This document shows, piece after piece, positions 56,922-64,000 of a DNA stretch of 64,000 nucleotides. The notes under the pieces were generated by a model. That model was not told the origin of the DNA. It did no database searches and saw only the letters and a list, made by a program, of their open reading frames with translations. Within the stretch, counting starts at the first letter, position 1. Each line of letters starts with the position of its first letter. The DNA is from Cryobacterium adonitolivorans (GTDB lineage Bacteria > Actinomycetota > Actinomycetes > Actinomycetales > Microbacteriaceae): NCBI RefSeq assembly GCF_004402695.1, contig NZ_SOFL01000022.1, forward strand, positions 33,806-97,805, in the 5' to 3' direction. The translations under genes and the position numbers were made by a program.

Positions 56922-59138
56922 GTGAACCCCGTCGACACGCACTGCCCGTACTGCGCACTGCAGTGCGCGATGACGCTCACGCCCACCGCAGTCGCCAACA
57001 CCGCAGTCGCCAACACCGCAGTCGCCAACGCCGCACTCGCCAACGCCGCGCCCGCCGGCCCGGCCCGGCCCGCGGATGCCGTCAGCCTTCCGGTCACCAT
57101 CGCCGGCCGGGCCTTCCCCACCAACCGCGGCGGTCTGTGCAAGAAGGGCTGGACCGCGGCGGAACTACTGGGCTCGGCCGACCGCATCCGGGAACCCATG
57201 CTCCGGGTGGCCGACGGCAGCTTCGCGCCGATCTCGTGGACCGACGCACTCGACCTCGTTGCCGGGAAGCTCCGCGCCGGCCGGGCCGAGCATGGCGCGG
57301 ACTCGGTGGGGGTGTTCGGCGGCGGCGGTCTCACCAACGAGAAGGCCTACCAGCTGGGCAAGTTCACCCGGCTGGCCCTCGGCTCCTCCCGCATCGACTA
57401 CAACGGCCGGTTCTGCATGTCCAGCGCCGCCGCGGCCGGCAACCGCGCCTTCGGCCTCGACCGGGGCCTGCCCTTCCGGGTCGAGGACCTCGACGCGGCC
57501 GACACCATCCTGATGCTCGGCTCCAATGTGGCCCAGACCATGCCGCCGTTCATCGGCCACCTCGATGGTGCCAGGCAGGCCGGCGGTCTCATCGTCGTGG
57601 ACCCGCGCCGTACCGCCACCGCCCGCCTCACCGATGACGGCGCCGGCATGCACGTGCAGCCCGCCCCCGGCACCGACCTGGTGCTGCTGCTGGGGCTCAT
57701 CCACCTCGTTATCACCGAACGCCTCGCCGACACCGACTACCTGTCCCGGCGCACCACCGGGTTCGACCAGCTGCGCTTCAGCGTGGCCGGCTGGTATCCC
57801 CAGCGAGTGCAGGAGCACACCGGTGTTCCGGTCTGGCAGCTGCAGGGCCTCGCGCGCAGGCTCGCCGCCGGCCGGGGCACCTACATCCTCACCGGCCGCG
57901 GCGTCGAGCAGCACGTCGACGGCACCGACACCGCCACGGCGGCGATCAACCTCGCGCTGGTGCTCGGTCTCGTCGGCACGACGCATTCCGGTTACGGCAC
58001 CCTCACCGGCCAGGGCAACGGGCAGGGCGGCCGGGAACACGGCCAGAAATGCGACCAACTGCCGGGCTACCGCAAGATCACCGATCCCGCCGCCCGCGCC
58101 CACGTCGCCGGAGTCTGGGGTGTGACACCCGAGCAGATCCCGGGTGCGGGTATCCCCGCCGTGGAACTGCTGAACGCGCTCGGCCGGCCCGGCGGCATCC
58201 GCACCCTTCTGGTGCACGGCGCGAACGTCGTGGTGTCGGCGCCCGACGCCGACCGGGTGCGCCAGGGCTTGGCGAACCTCGAGTTCCTGGTGGTGTGCGA
58301 CTTCTTCTTCTCCGAGACCGCGGCGCTGGCCGACGTGGTGCTGCCGGTCACCCAGTGGGCCGAGGAGGAGGGCACCATGACCTCGCTCGAGGGCCGGGTC
58401 CTCCGCCGCCGCCGCGCAATCGACCCGCCGGCCGGGGTGCGCAGCGAGCTGTGGATCTTCCAGGAGCTCGCCCGGCGCCTCGACGCCCCCGGCGTTTACA
58501 GCGCCGAACCCGGCGACGTCTTCGACGAACTCTGCCTGGCCTCCGAGGGCGGCATCGCCGACTACTCCGGCCTCGACTATGCACTGCTCGATGCGGGGGA
58601 GCCCGCCTACTGGCCATACCCGGCCGGGTCAGGCGGTACCCCGCGGCTCTTCCTCGAGCGGTTCGCGCACGACGACGGCCGCGCGCGCATCGTCGCCGTG
58701 ACGCCGCGCACCGTTCTGGTACCGGCGCAGACGGAGGGCGCTCTCACCCTCATCACCGGCCGGCTGCTCGAGCACTACCAGTCCGGCTCCCAGACCCGGC
58801 GGGTGGCCGAGTTGTCGGATGCCCAGCCCGAGGCCCGCATGCAGGTGCACCCGGCCACCGCCGCGAGCCTGGGTGTGGTCGACGGCGGCTGGGTCGAACT
58901 GGCCAACGAGCGCGGCATCGTGCGGTGCCGCGCGCAGCTGAGCGCCGACATCCGGCCAGACACGGTCTTCCTGCCCTTCCACTTTCCCGCCGACCAACGG
59001 GCCAACCTGCTCACCGCCGGCGCCACCGACCCGATCTCCGGCATGCCCGAGTTCAAGCGCACCGCCGTGCGGGTGCGGGCGATCGATGCGCCCGGCCTGT
59101 CGGCTCCCGACCACGAGAGGGTGATGGCGGATGCCTGA
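56922..59138 (+). CDS. nasA: Assimilatory nitrate reductase catalytic subunit (molybdopterin)
   Basis: 738 residues. N-terminal [4Fe-4S] ligands Cys8, Cys11, Cys15 (HCPYCALQC) and Cys73 (GGLCKKGW). The Mo-bis-MGD domain includes NGRFCMSSAAAAGNRAFG, with the Cys that ligates Mo in Nas/Nap enzymes, then GSNVAQTMPPFIGHL, TGRGVEQHVDGTDT, LTGQGNGQGGREHGQ and VTQWAEEEGTMTSLEGRVL. The C-terminal cap domain is complete, but there is no appended [2Fe-2S]; that role is met by the next gene. The usual short Cys15-Cys73 interval is stretched by a TAVAN repeat. GTG start; the end overlaps the next gene by eight bases. Confidence 0.94.
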   Translation: MNPVDTHCPYCALQCAMTLTPTAVANTAVANTAVANAALANAAPAGPARPADAVSLPVTIAGRAFPTNRGGLCKKGWTAAELLGSADRIREPMLRVADGSFAPISWTDALDLVAGKLRAGRAEHGADSVGVFGGGGLTNEKAYQLGKFTRLALGSSRIDYNGRFCMSSAAAAGNRAFGLDRGLPFRVEDLDAADTILMLGSNVAQTMPPFIGHLDGARQAGGLIVVDPRRTATARLTDDGAGMHVQPAPGTDLVLLLGLIHLVITERLADTDYLSRRTTGFDQLRFSVAGWYPQRVQEHTGVPVWQLQGLARRLAAGRGTYILTGRGVEQHVDGTDTATAAINLALVLGLVGTTHSGYGTLTGQGNGQGGREHGQKCDQLPGYRKITDPAARAHVAGVWGVTPEQIPGAGIPAVELLNALGRPGGIRTLLVHGANVVVSAPDADRVRQGLANLEFLVVCDFFFSETAALADVVLPVTQWAEEEGTMTSLEGRVLRRRRAIDPPAGVRSELWIFQELARRLDAPGVYSAEPGDVFDELCLASEGGIADYSGLDYALLDAGEPAYWPYPAGSGGTPRLFLERFAHDDGRARIVAVTPRTVLVPAQTEGALTLITGRLLEHYQSGSQTRRVAELSDAQPEARMQVHPATAASLGVVDGGWVELANERGIVRCRAQLSADIRPDTVFLPFHFPADQRANLLTAGATDPISGMPEFKRTAVRVRAIDAPGLSAPDHERVMADA
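56985..57044 (+). repeat. 15-bp in-frame repeat between Fe-S ligands of the nitrate reductase
   Basis: Units at 56985-56999, 57000-57014, 57015-57029 (identical) and 57030-57044 (two changes), followed by diverged sequence. They encode TAVAN pentapeptides inside the cluster-binding segment. Confidence 0.95.
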
Positions 59139-60879
59139 CCACGCTTCTGCCGAACTGCCCGGCGCCACCGGACCGGCCGCCCCCGAACGCATCGTCGTCG
59201 TGGGCTACGGACCGGTCGGGGCCCGGTTCGTCGACGAGCTCCTGCCTCTGGTCGAGGCCGGCCTGGCCGAGCTCACCGTCGTCGGAGCCGAAGAGGTGCA
59301 CGCGTACAACCGGGTGCTCCTGGCCGACTACGCCGTGGGGCGCACCGACCGTGACACCCTCGACCTCACCGACGGCAGCCGGGCCCGGGCCGCCGGCGTG
59401 CGCATCCTCACCGGCACCACCGTGACCTCGGTGAACCGCACCATCCGCACGGTCTCGCTCGGCGACGGCACCTCGGTGCCGTACGACAGGCTGGTGTTGG
59501 CCACCGGTGCTCGCGCCAATGTGCCCACCCTCGACGGCGTCAAGCGGGTGCGGCGCGGCCTGATGAAGCCCGGTGCGGATGCCGGTGGCCTCGACTCCGC
59601 CGCCGCGCCGCTGCCTCGCGGGGTCAGCGCGCTCCGCGACCTCGCCGATGCCGCCACGGTGTTGGCGGCCGTGCAGGCCGGCCGGCGCATCGTGGTGCTC
59701 GGCGCGGGGGTGCTCGGCATGGAGATCGCGCTCGCCGCCGCGGCGGCCGGCGCCGAGGTGTGCGTGGTCTATCACGGCGAGATCCCGATGAACCGCAACC
59801 TCGACCGCGGCGGCGGCTCGGTGCTCACCACGAGCGCCCGCCTGGCCGGGGTCACCATGGTCAACCACGCCAGGGCCGAGAGCGTCTTGTTCCACCACGA
59901 CGACGACGGCGTGGAACGCTTCGAGGCGCTCATCTGCGCCGACGGCAAGCAGATCAGCGGCGACCTGCTGCTGCTCTCCTGTGGAGTGGGTGCCCGCACC
60001 GAACTCGCCCACCTGGCCGGGTTGCCCGTGTCGACGGGCATCCTGGTCGACGAGTCGCTGCAGAGCTGGGCGGATGCGTCCGTGCACGCCATCGGCGACT
60101 GCGCACACGTGTCCGCCCGTCCCGCCGACGCCGACCTCGGTGCAGCCTGGATCGGCACGAGGATGGCGCCGGCCGGCGGGCCGTCCGGCCTGATCGGGCC
60201 GGGCTGGCGGCAGGCTGACAGCCTGGCGGCCCGGTTCACCGCCGAGCTCAGGGCGGGCGTGCGCGCAGCAGCCGGGCCTGCCGCAGCCGAGGCCGCCGCA
60301 GCCGGGGTCACCGTGCCGGCGACCGCGGCCGAGCCCGGCGCATCCGTCGTGATGCTCAAGGCCGAGGGCATCGACGTGGTCGCCGCCGGCGACACCACGG
60401 CCGACCCGTTCGATGCGGCTCTGGCCGATGCCGACGCTCACGCGCACGGCTGTGCCACCGGTGCGCCGGGCCGGCTGGGGGTATCCCAGTGGGCCGACCC
60501 CGAGCACGGCCGTTACGTCAAGATGGTCACCCGCGGCGGCATCCTCACCGGTTTCGTCTGCGTGGGCATGCCCCGCACCGGTGCCGAGCTCACCCTGCTG
60601 TTCGAGCGCGGCAGCGAACTGCCCGCCGACCGGTCGGTGCTGCTGCGGTTCGACGGCCCCGACTACGACCCGGCCACCGCGGGCGACGCCTTCGCGCCGG
60701 AGTCCACGGTCTGTTGGTGCAACGGTGTCACCGTCGAGGCGATCACCGCCTCGGCGCAGGCCGGCAACGACACGGTGGCCTGCATAGGCACGGCCACCCG
60801 CGCCGGAACCGGCTGCGGCGGTTGCAAGGGCCGGATCGGGGAGGTGCTGGAGCGTTTCGCGGCGCAAACCGTGGTCTGA
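59131..60879 (+). CDS. nasB: Nitrate reductase electron-transfer subunit (FAD/NAD(P), BFD-like [2Fe-2S])
   Basis: 582 residues. An N-terminal FAD domain (IVVVGYGPVGARFVDEL), VHAYNRVLLADYAVG, NAD(P)-binding RRIVVLGAGVLGMEIALA near 190 and VHAIGDCAHVSA show a NirB-N-like pyridine nucleotide-disulfide oxidoreductase. The C-terminal 70 residues form a BFD-type [2Fe-2S] domain: VCWCNGVTVEAI and GTGCGGCKGRIGEVLE. It presumably passes electrons from NAD(P)H to the nitrate reductase it overlaps by eight bases, as Bacillus NasB does for NasC. An Ala/Pro-rich linker near 370-400 looks disordered. Confidence 0.88.
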   Translation: MPDHASAELPGATGPAAPERIVVVGYGPVGARFVDELLPLVEAGLAELTVVGAEEVHAYNRVLLADYAVGRTDRDTLDLTDGSRARAAGVRILTGTTVTSVNRTIRTVSLGDGTSVPYDRLVLATGARANVPTLDGVKRVRRGLMKPGADAGGLDSAAAPLPRGVSALRDLADAATVLAAVQAGRRIVVLGAGVLGMEIALAAAAAGAEVCVVYHGEIPMNRNLDRGGGSVLTTSARLAGVTMVNHARAESVLFHHDDDGVERFEALICADGKQISGDLLLLSCGVGARTELAHLAGLPVSTGILVDESLQSWADASVHAIGDCAHVSARPADADLGAAWIGTRMAPAGGPSGLIGPGWRQADSLAARFTAELRAGVRAAAGPAAAEAAAAGVTVPATAAEPGASVVMLKAEGIDVVAAGDTTADPFDAALADADAHAHGCATGAPGRLGVSQWADPEHGRYVKMVTRGGILTGFVCVGMPRTGAELTLLFERGSELPADRSVLLRFDGPDYDPATAGDAFAPESTVCWCNGVTVEAITASAQAGNDTVACIGTATRAGTGCGGCKGRIGEVLERFAAQTVV

Positions 60880-61010
60880 GGGCGCTGTGAGCTCCTGTGC
60901 CCTTGCCATCGGCCGGCGATGCTGATAGCCCTGAGGGGGTAACTCCACTGTTTTCCGGGCCAAGGCGCGACAGCGCCGGCTGGCCCCGGCCGGCGAAAGG
61001 GATGCCCAGG

Positions 61011-63374
61011 ATGACCCCCAAGAAAGTGACCACCAACCCGGCGGCGCGTGAGAAGAGCCCGGTCCACCTGGACGACACCGACGAGGCGGGGGAGTCCACG
61101 ATCGAGGTCGGCTCGCCCAAGTCCTGGGTGGCGGGCGTGCCAGGGGTGTTGCACTCCACCATCCCGGCGCTGGAGCGAATGGGCGTCAGCCGCAGCCGCA
61201 AGACCCTGCTGGCGATGAACCAACGGGACGGCTTCGACTGCATGAGCTGCGCCTGGCCAGACCCTACTCACCGCAAGACCTTCGAGTTCTGCGAGAACGG
61301 CGCCAAGGCCGTCACCTGGGAGGCCACGCCCATCACCATCAGCACATCGTGGTGGGCCGAGCATCCGGTCAGCGACCTGCAGGGCCGCTCGGAATACTGG
61401 CTGGGTATGCAGGGCCGGTTGACCGAACCCGTCTACAAGGCCGCCGGTGACGACTACTACCGGCCGGTGAGCTGGGCCGAGGCGTTCCGAGTGCTCGCCG
61501 ACAAGCTCAACGGCCTGGACTCGCCCGACCAGGCCGCGTTCTACACCAGCGGCCGCACCTCGAACGAGGCCGCTTTCGCGTACCAACTCTTCGTGCGCGC
61601 CTTCGGAACCAACAACCTGCCCGACTGCTCCAATATGTGCCACGAGTCGTCCGGCTGGGCGATGGGCCAGACGATCGGCATCGGCAAGGCCACCATCACC
61701 TACGACGACTTCGCCAAGGCCGACCTCATTATCGTGATGGGTCAGAATCCGGGCACCAACCATCCCCGGATGCTGACGGCACTGGAGGAAGCGAAGGAGA
61801 ACGGCGCCGAGATCGTCGCGGTCAATCCGCTGCCTGAGGCCGGCCTCAGACGATACAAGAACCCGCAGAAGGTCAAGGGCATCATCGGTCACGGCACCGA
61901 AATGGCCGACCAGTTCGTGCAGGTGCGGCTCGGCGGCGACATGGCCCTGCTGCAGGCGGTGTCCAAGCGCGTGCTTGCCGCGGAGGCCGCGAACCCGGGC
62001 ACGGTGCTCGACCACGAATTCCTCCGCGAGCACTGCCAGGGTCTGGAGGAGCTCACCGCGCATCTCGCCCAGGTGGACGAGAAGGCCGTGCTCGACGCCA
62101 CCGGCCTGCGCGCCGCCGAAATCGATGAGCTCGCCGCCCGGTACCTTCGCGCCGAGAAGGTGATCATCACCTGGGCGATGGGGCTCACCCAGCACAAAAA
62201 GGGCGTCGTGACGATCAAGGAGATCATCAACCTGCTGCTGCTGCGCGGCAACATCGGCAAACCCGGTGCGGGTGCGTCGCCGATCCGCGGGCACAGCAAC
62301 GTGCAGGGTGACCGCACCATGGGCATCTGGGAGCAGATGCCGCCGGCGTTCCTCGACGCCCTCGAACGGGAGTTCGGCTTCAACCCACCCCGGGAGCACG
62401 GAGTGGACGCCGTCGCCACCATCAGGGGACTGCGAGACGGTCAGATCAAGGTCTTCATGGCACTCGGCGGCAACCTGGTCGGCGCCATCAGCGACACCCA
62501 GGCTGCCGAGGCCGCGATGCTCGGCGCCGAGATGACGGTGCAGGTCTCCACCAAGCTCAACCGGTCCCATGCCGTGGTGGGCGACGAGGCGCTGATCCTG
62601 CCGACCATGGGGCGCACCGAGATCGACCGGCAGGCCACCGGGGAGCAGTTCGTGTCGGTGGAAGACACCGTCTGTGCCGTGCATCCGTCCTGGGGCAAGG
62701 TGCGCCCGGTCGCGCCGAACCTGCTGTCGGAGGTCGCCATCGTGAGCCGCCTCGCCCGGGCCGTGCTCGGCACGAAGGTGGCGGTGGACTGGGTGGGATT
62801 CGAGCGTGACTACGACCTCATCCGCGAACACATCTCCCACGTCGTCGCCGGATGCGACGGCTACAACGCCAAGATCCGGCAGGAGGGCGGCTTCCTGCTG
62901 CCGAACGGGCCACGGGACTCCCGCACCTTCCCCACCCCCACCGGCAAGGCCATGCTCACCGTCAACGACCTCGAGTACCTGGACCGGCCCGAGGGCACCC
63001 TGATCTTGCAAAGCCTGCGTTCACACGACCAGTTCAACACCACCATCTACGGGCACGACGATCGGTACCGTGGCATCAAGAAGGGCCGGCATGTGGTGTT
63101 CGTCAACCCCAATGACCTCGTCGAGTTCGGCCTGGCCGATGAGCAGCTGGTGGATGTCCATGGGGTGTACGACGACGGCGTCGAGCGGGTGCTGCGCGGG
63201 TTCCGTGCCGTGGCCTACCCCACAGCCCGGGGTTGTGCGGCGGCGTACTACCCGGAGGCCAACGTGCTCGTGCCGCTCGACCACGTAGCGGAGGGCAGCA
63301 ATACGCCGGTGTCGAAAGCCGTGATTGTGCGATTGGCGCCGGCGCACGCCGTGGAAGAGCTGCTGACCACCTAG
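61011..63374 (+). CDS. FdhF/YdeP-family molybdopterin oxidoreductase
   Basis: 787 residues from ATG 61011 (AAAGGG at 60996; ATG 61002 would add three residues). Family marks: GFDCMSCAWPDPTHRKTFEF followed by CENGAKA, which are probable Fe-S cysteines, then FYTSGRTSNEAAFAYQL, DCSNMCHESSGWAM (probable Cys ligand to Mo), VMGQNPGTNHPRML, GNIGKPGAGASPIRGHSNVQ and RYRGIKKGRHVVFVNP. YdeP-like proteins resemble formate dehydrogenases, yet their substrates are unproven; acid resistance is reported for E. coli YdeP. It lies 131 bases after the nitrate reductase genes, with which it shares the Mo cofactor need. Confidence 0.92.
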   Translation: MTPKKVTTNPAAREKSPVHLDDTDEAGESTIEVGSPKSWVAGVPGVLHSTIPALERMGVSRSRKTLLAMNQRDGFDCMSCAWPDPTHRKTFEFCENGAKAVTWEATPITISTSWWAEHPVSDLQGRSEYWLGMQGRLTEPVYKAAGDDYYRPVSWAEAFRVLADKLNGLDSPDQAAFYTSGRTSNEAAFAYQLFVRAFGTNNLPDCSNMCHESSGWAMGQTIGIGKATITYDDFAKADLIIVMGQNPGTNHPRMLTALEEAKENGAEIVAVNPLPEAGLRRYKNPQKVKGIIGHGTEMADQFVQVRLGGDMALLQAVSKRVLAAEAANPGTVLDHEFLREHCQGLEELTAHLAQVDEKAVLDATGLRAAEIDELAARYLRAEKVIITWAMGLTQHKKGVVTIKEIINLLLLRGNIGKPGAGASPIRGHSNVQGDRTMGIWEQMPPAFLDALEREFGFNPPREHGVDAVATIRGLRDGQIKVFMALGGNLVGAISDTQAAEAAMLGAEMTVQVSTKLNRSHAVVGDEALILPTMGRTEIDRQATGEQFVSVEDTVCAVHPSWGKVRPVAPNLLSEVAIVSRLARAVLGTKVAVDWVGFERDYDLIREHISHVVAGCDGYNAKIRQEGGFLLPNGPRDSRTFPTPTGKAMLTVNDLEYLDRPEGTLILQSLRSHDQFNTTIYGHDDRYRGIKKGRHVVFVNPNDLVEFGLADEQLVDVHGVYDDGVERVLRGFRAVAYPTARGCAAAYYPEANVLVPLDHVAEGSNTPVSKAVIVRLAPAHAVEELLTT

Positions 63375-63428
63375 GGACATTCGGTTTTTGGATGGCGGTT
63401 GCCGCGCGAGCATCTTCTGGATGTGCGG

Positions 63429-63743
63429 TTACTGGGCGGTGTTGGCCCAGCCGTCGTCGATGCCGCCGTCACCGGTCTTCCGGGCAGCCTGCTTCGCCAC
63501 CCCGACGGCGCGCTCAACGGCGTCGGTGGCGGCTTGTTTACCCGAGGTGCTCGTCATGCCGGCCGCGTATCCCACCAGGAAAGTGCTGATCGGTCCACCG
63601 GCAGGACCGGCGGCGCGGGTGGTCTCGGCGGCCAGGCCAAGAAGCAACGGATAGTCAACCTCCAGGTCGAGAATTTGCAGTGCCTGGGTCAGACGTCGAC
63701 TCAGGTCGTCCAGCCGGCTTGTGTCGTTTTCGGGGGCGTTCAT
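63429..63743 (-). CDS. DUF6457-like small protein
   Basis: 104 residues from ATG 63743 (GGAG four bases upstream). A helical N-terminus (LDDLSRRLTQALQILDLEVD) and LLLGLAAETTRAAGPAGGPISTFLVGYAAGM match DUF6457, a small family often found beside molybdenum-cofactor or formate dehydrogenase accessory genes in actinobacteria (recollection). No catalytic motif. It converges with the FdhF/YdeP gene and diverges from a gene entering the right edge. Confidence 0.78.
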   Translation of the reverse strand: MNAPENDTSRLDDLSRRLTQALQILDLEVDYPLLLGLAAETTRAAGPAGGPISTFLVGYAAGMTSTSGKQAATDAVERAVGVAKQAARKTGDGGIDDGWANTAQ

Positions 63744-63939
63744 GGGTCTCCTTCGGGCCGGTGCGGCAGGGAACGTGCGCTTCAGGAATACCACCGTGCC
63801 GCCGGCACGGCAATCGTTCTGACGTGCGCCGTCCGGGCCGTCTGGGGTCGGTTTCGCGTCGGCCACCCCTCCACAAGCGGCTGGTCAGAGACCTTTCCAC
63901 ACCTGGTTTTGCTGGGGCTGGAGTGTCGGTGGTCGGTGC

Positions 63940-63945
63940 GATTAT
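63940..63945 (+). promoter_or_regulatory. -10-like hexamer GATTAT before the edge gene
   Basis: GATTAT ends six bases before ATG 63952, the spacing seen for the other predicted leaderless genes, although the first base is G. AAGG in the gap is too close to act as a normal ribosome binding site. Confidence 0.4.
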
Positions 63946-63951
63946 CAAGGT

Positions 63952-64000
63952 ATGAGCAGCCCAGCAGAGCAGTTCCCGGCCGACCCGGATGACCCGGGTC
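63952..64000 (+). CDS. Start of an unidentified gene (partial)
   Basis: The frame from ATG 63952 encodes MSSPAEQFPADPDDPG and runs off the window. It diverges from the DUF6457 gene. Sixteen residues are too few to assign a product. Confidence 0.4.
   Translation, partial: MSSPAEQFPADPDDPG

Noticed and set aside
60663..63011. 782-codon minus-strand frame opposite nasB and the FdhF/YdeP gene
   Set aside because: Antisense to two conserved redox genes with intact motifs; composition indicates a shadow.

Overview
The window looks like the chromosome of a high-G+C actinobacterium, most likely a member of Microbacteriaceae. Supporting signs are the strongly G/C-biased third codon positions with long antisense shadow ORFs, an AdnAB helicase-nuclease pair, mycoredoxin, DUF3107, an actinobacterial phosphofructokinase and an LAETG sorting signal. 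The exact genus is not decidable here. No rRNA, tRNA, insertion sequence, prophage or CRISPR array was recognised. Genes are densely packed: no gene-free stretch exceeds about 260 bases, and the larger gaps hold promoters, hairpins or short repeats.

Layout. 1-7 kb: end of an unknown gene, aminopeptidase P, an EEP-fold membrane hydrolase, a PHP phosphoesterase, a DEAD-box helicase, a ferritin-like protein, a small membrane protein and DUF3107. 7.3-19 kb: a DNA-repair block (AdnA-like and AdnB-like helicase-nucleases, a phosphotransferase, NudC, a short UvrD2-like helicase, and a ThiF/TOMM-type leader-binding protein without a YcaO partner). From memory the order helicase, DUF3107, adnA, adnB, nudC, uvrD2 parallels Mycobacterium tuberculosis. 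19-29.7 kb: mixed housekeeping (NAD-dependent epimerase/DUF2867, SGNH-like protein, DUF2207, SNF2 ATPase, phosphofructokinase, mycoredoxin, NUDIX, PiT phosphate transporter). 29.8-37 kb: two nucleobase permeases of different NCS2 types, a type-B carboxylesterase, aspartate ammonia-lyase and an alpha/beta hydrolase. 37-49 kb: an Ada-AlkA / FAH-family / GT2 operon, a PrsW protease, FKBP, small proteins, a Cys-repeat LAETG surface protein, an M4 protealysin-like protease with an emfourin-type inhibitor gene, an SDR and an LLM-class oxidoreductase.

48.5-63.4 kb is a nitrate-assimilation and siroheme island. Nitrate/nitrite is moved by a NarK-type transporter, reduced to nitrite by a molybdopterin nitrate reductase with an FAD/[2Fe-2S] electron-transfer partner, then to ammonia by NirB and NirD. 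CobA (Met8-like plus SUMT), a HemD/winged-helix fusion and a CbiX-type chelatase supply siroheme. nirB-cobA-hemD runs left and nirD-cbiX-narK-nas runs right from a shared control region. An FdhF/YdeP molybdoenzyme and a DUF6457 protein follow.

Three sequence-level patterns recur. First, at least eleven genes have a TANNNT -10-like hexamer ending exactly six bases before the start codon, which predicts leaderless mRNAs. Second, many genes carry short in-frame tandem repeats (6, 15 or 18 bp), including one between the Fe-S ligands of the nitrate reductase, while repeats lying beyond stop codons have periods of 14 and 16 bp. Third, two genes (an NCS2 permease and hemD) have no ATG, GTG or TTG where translation must begin; ATT and GTT sit at the right places.
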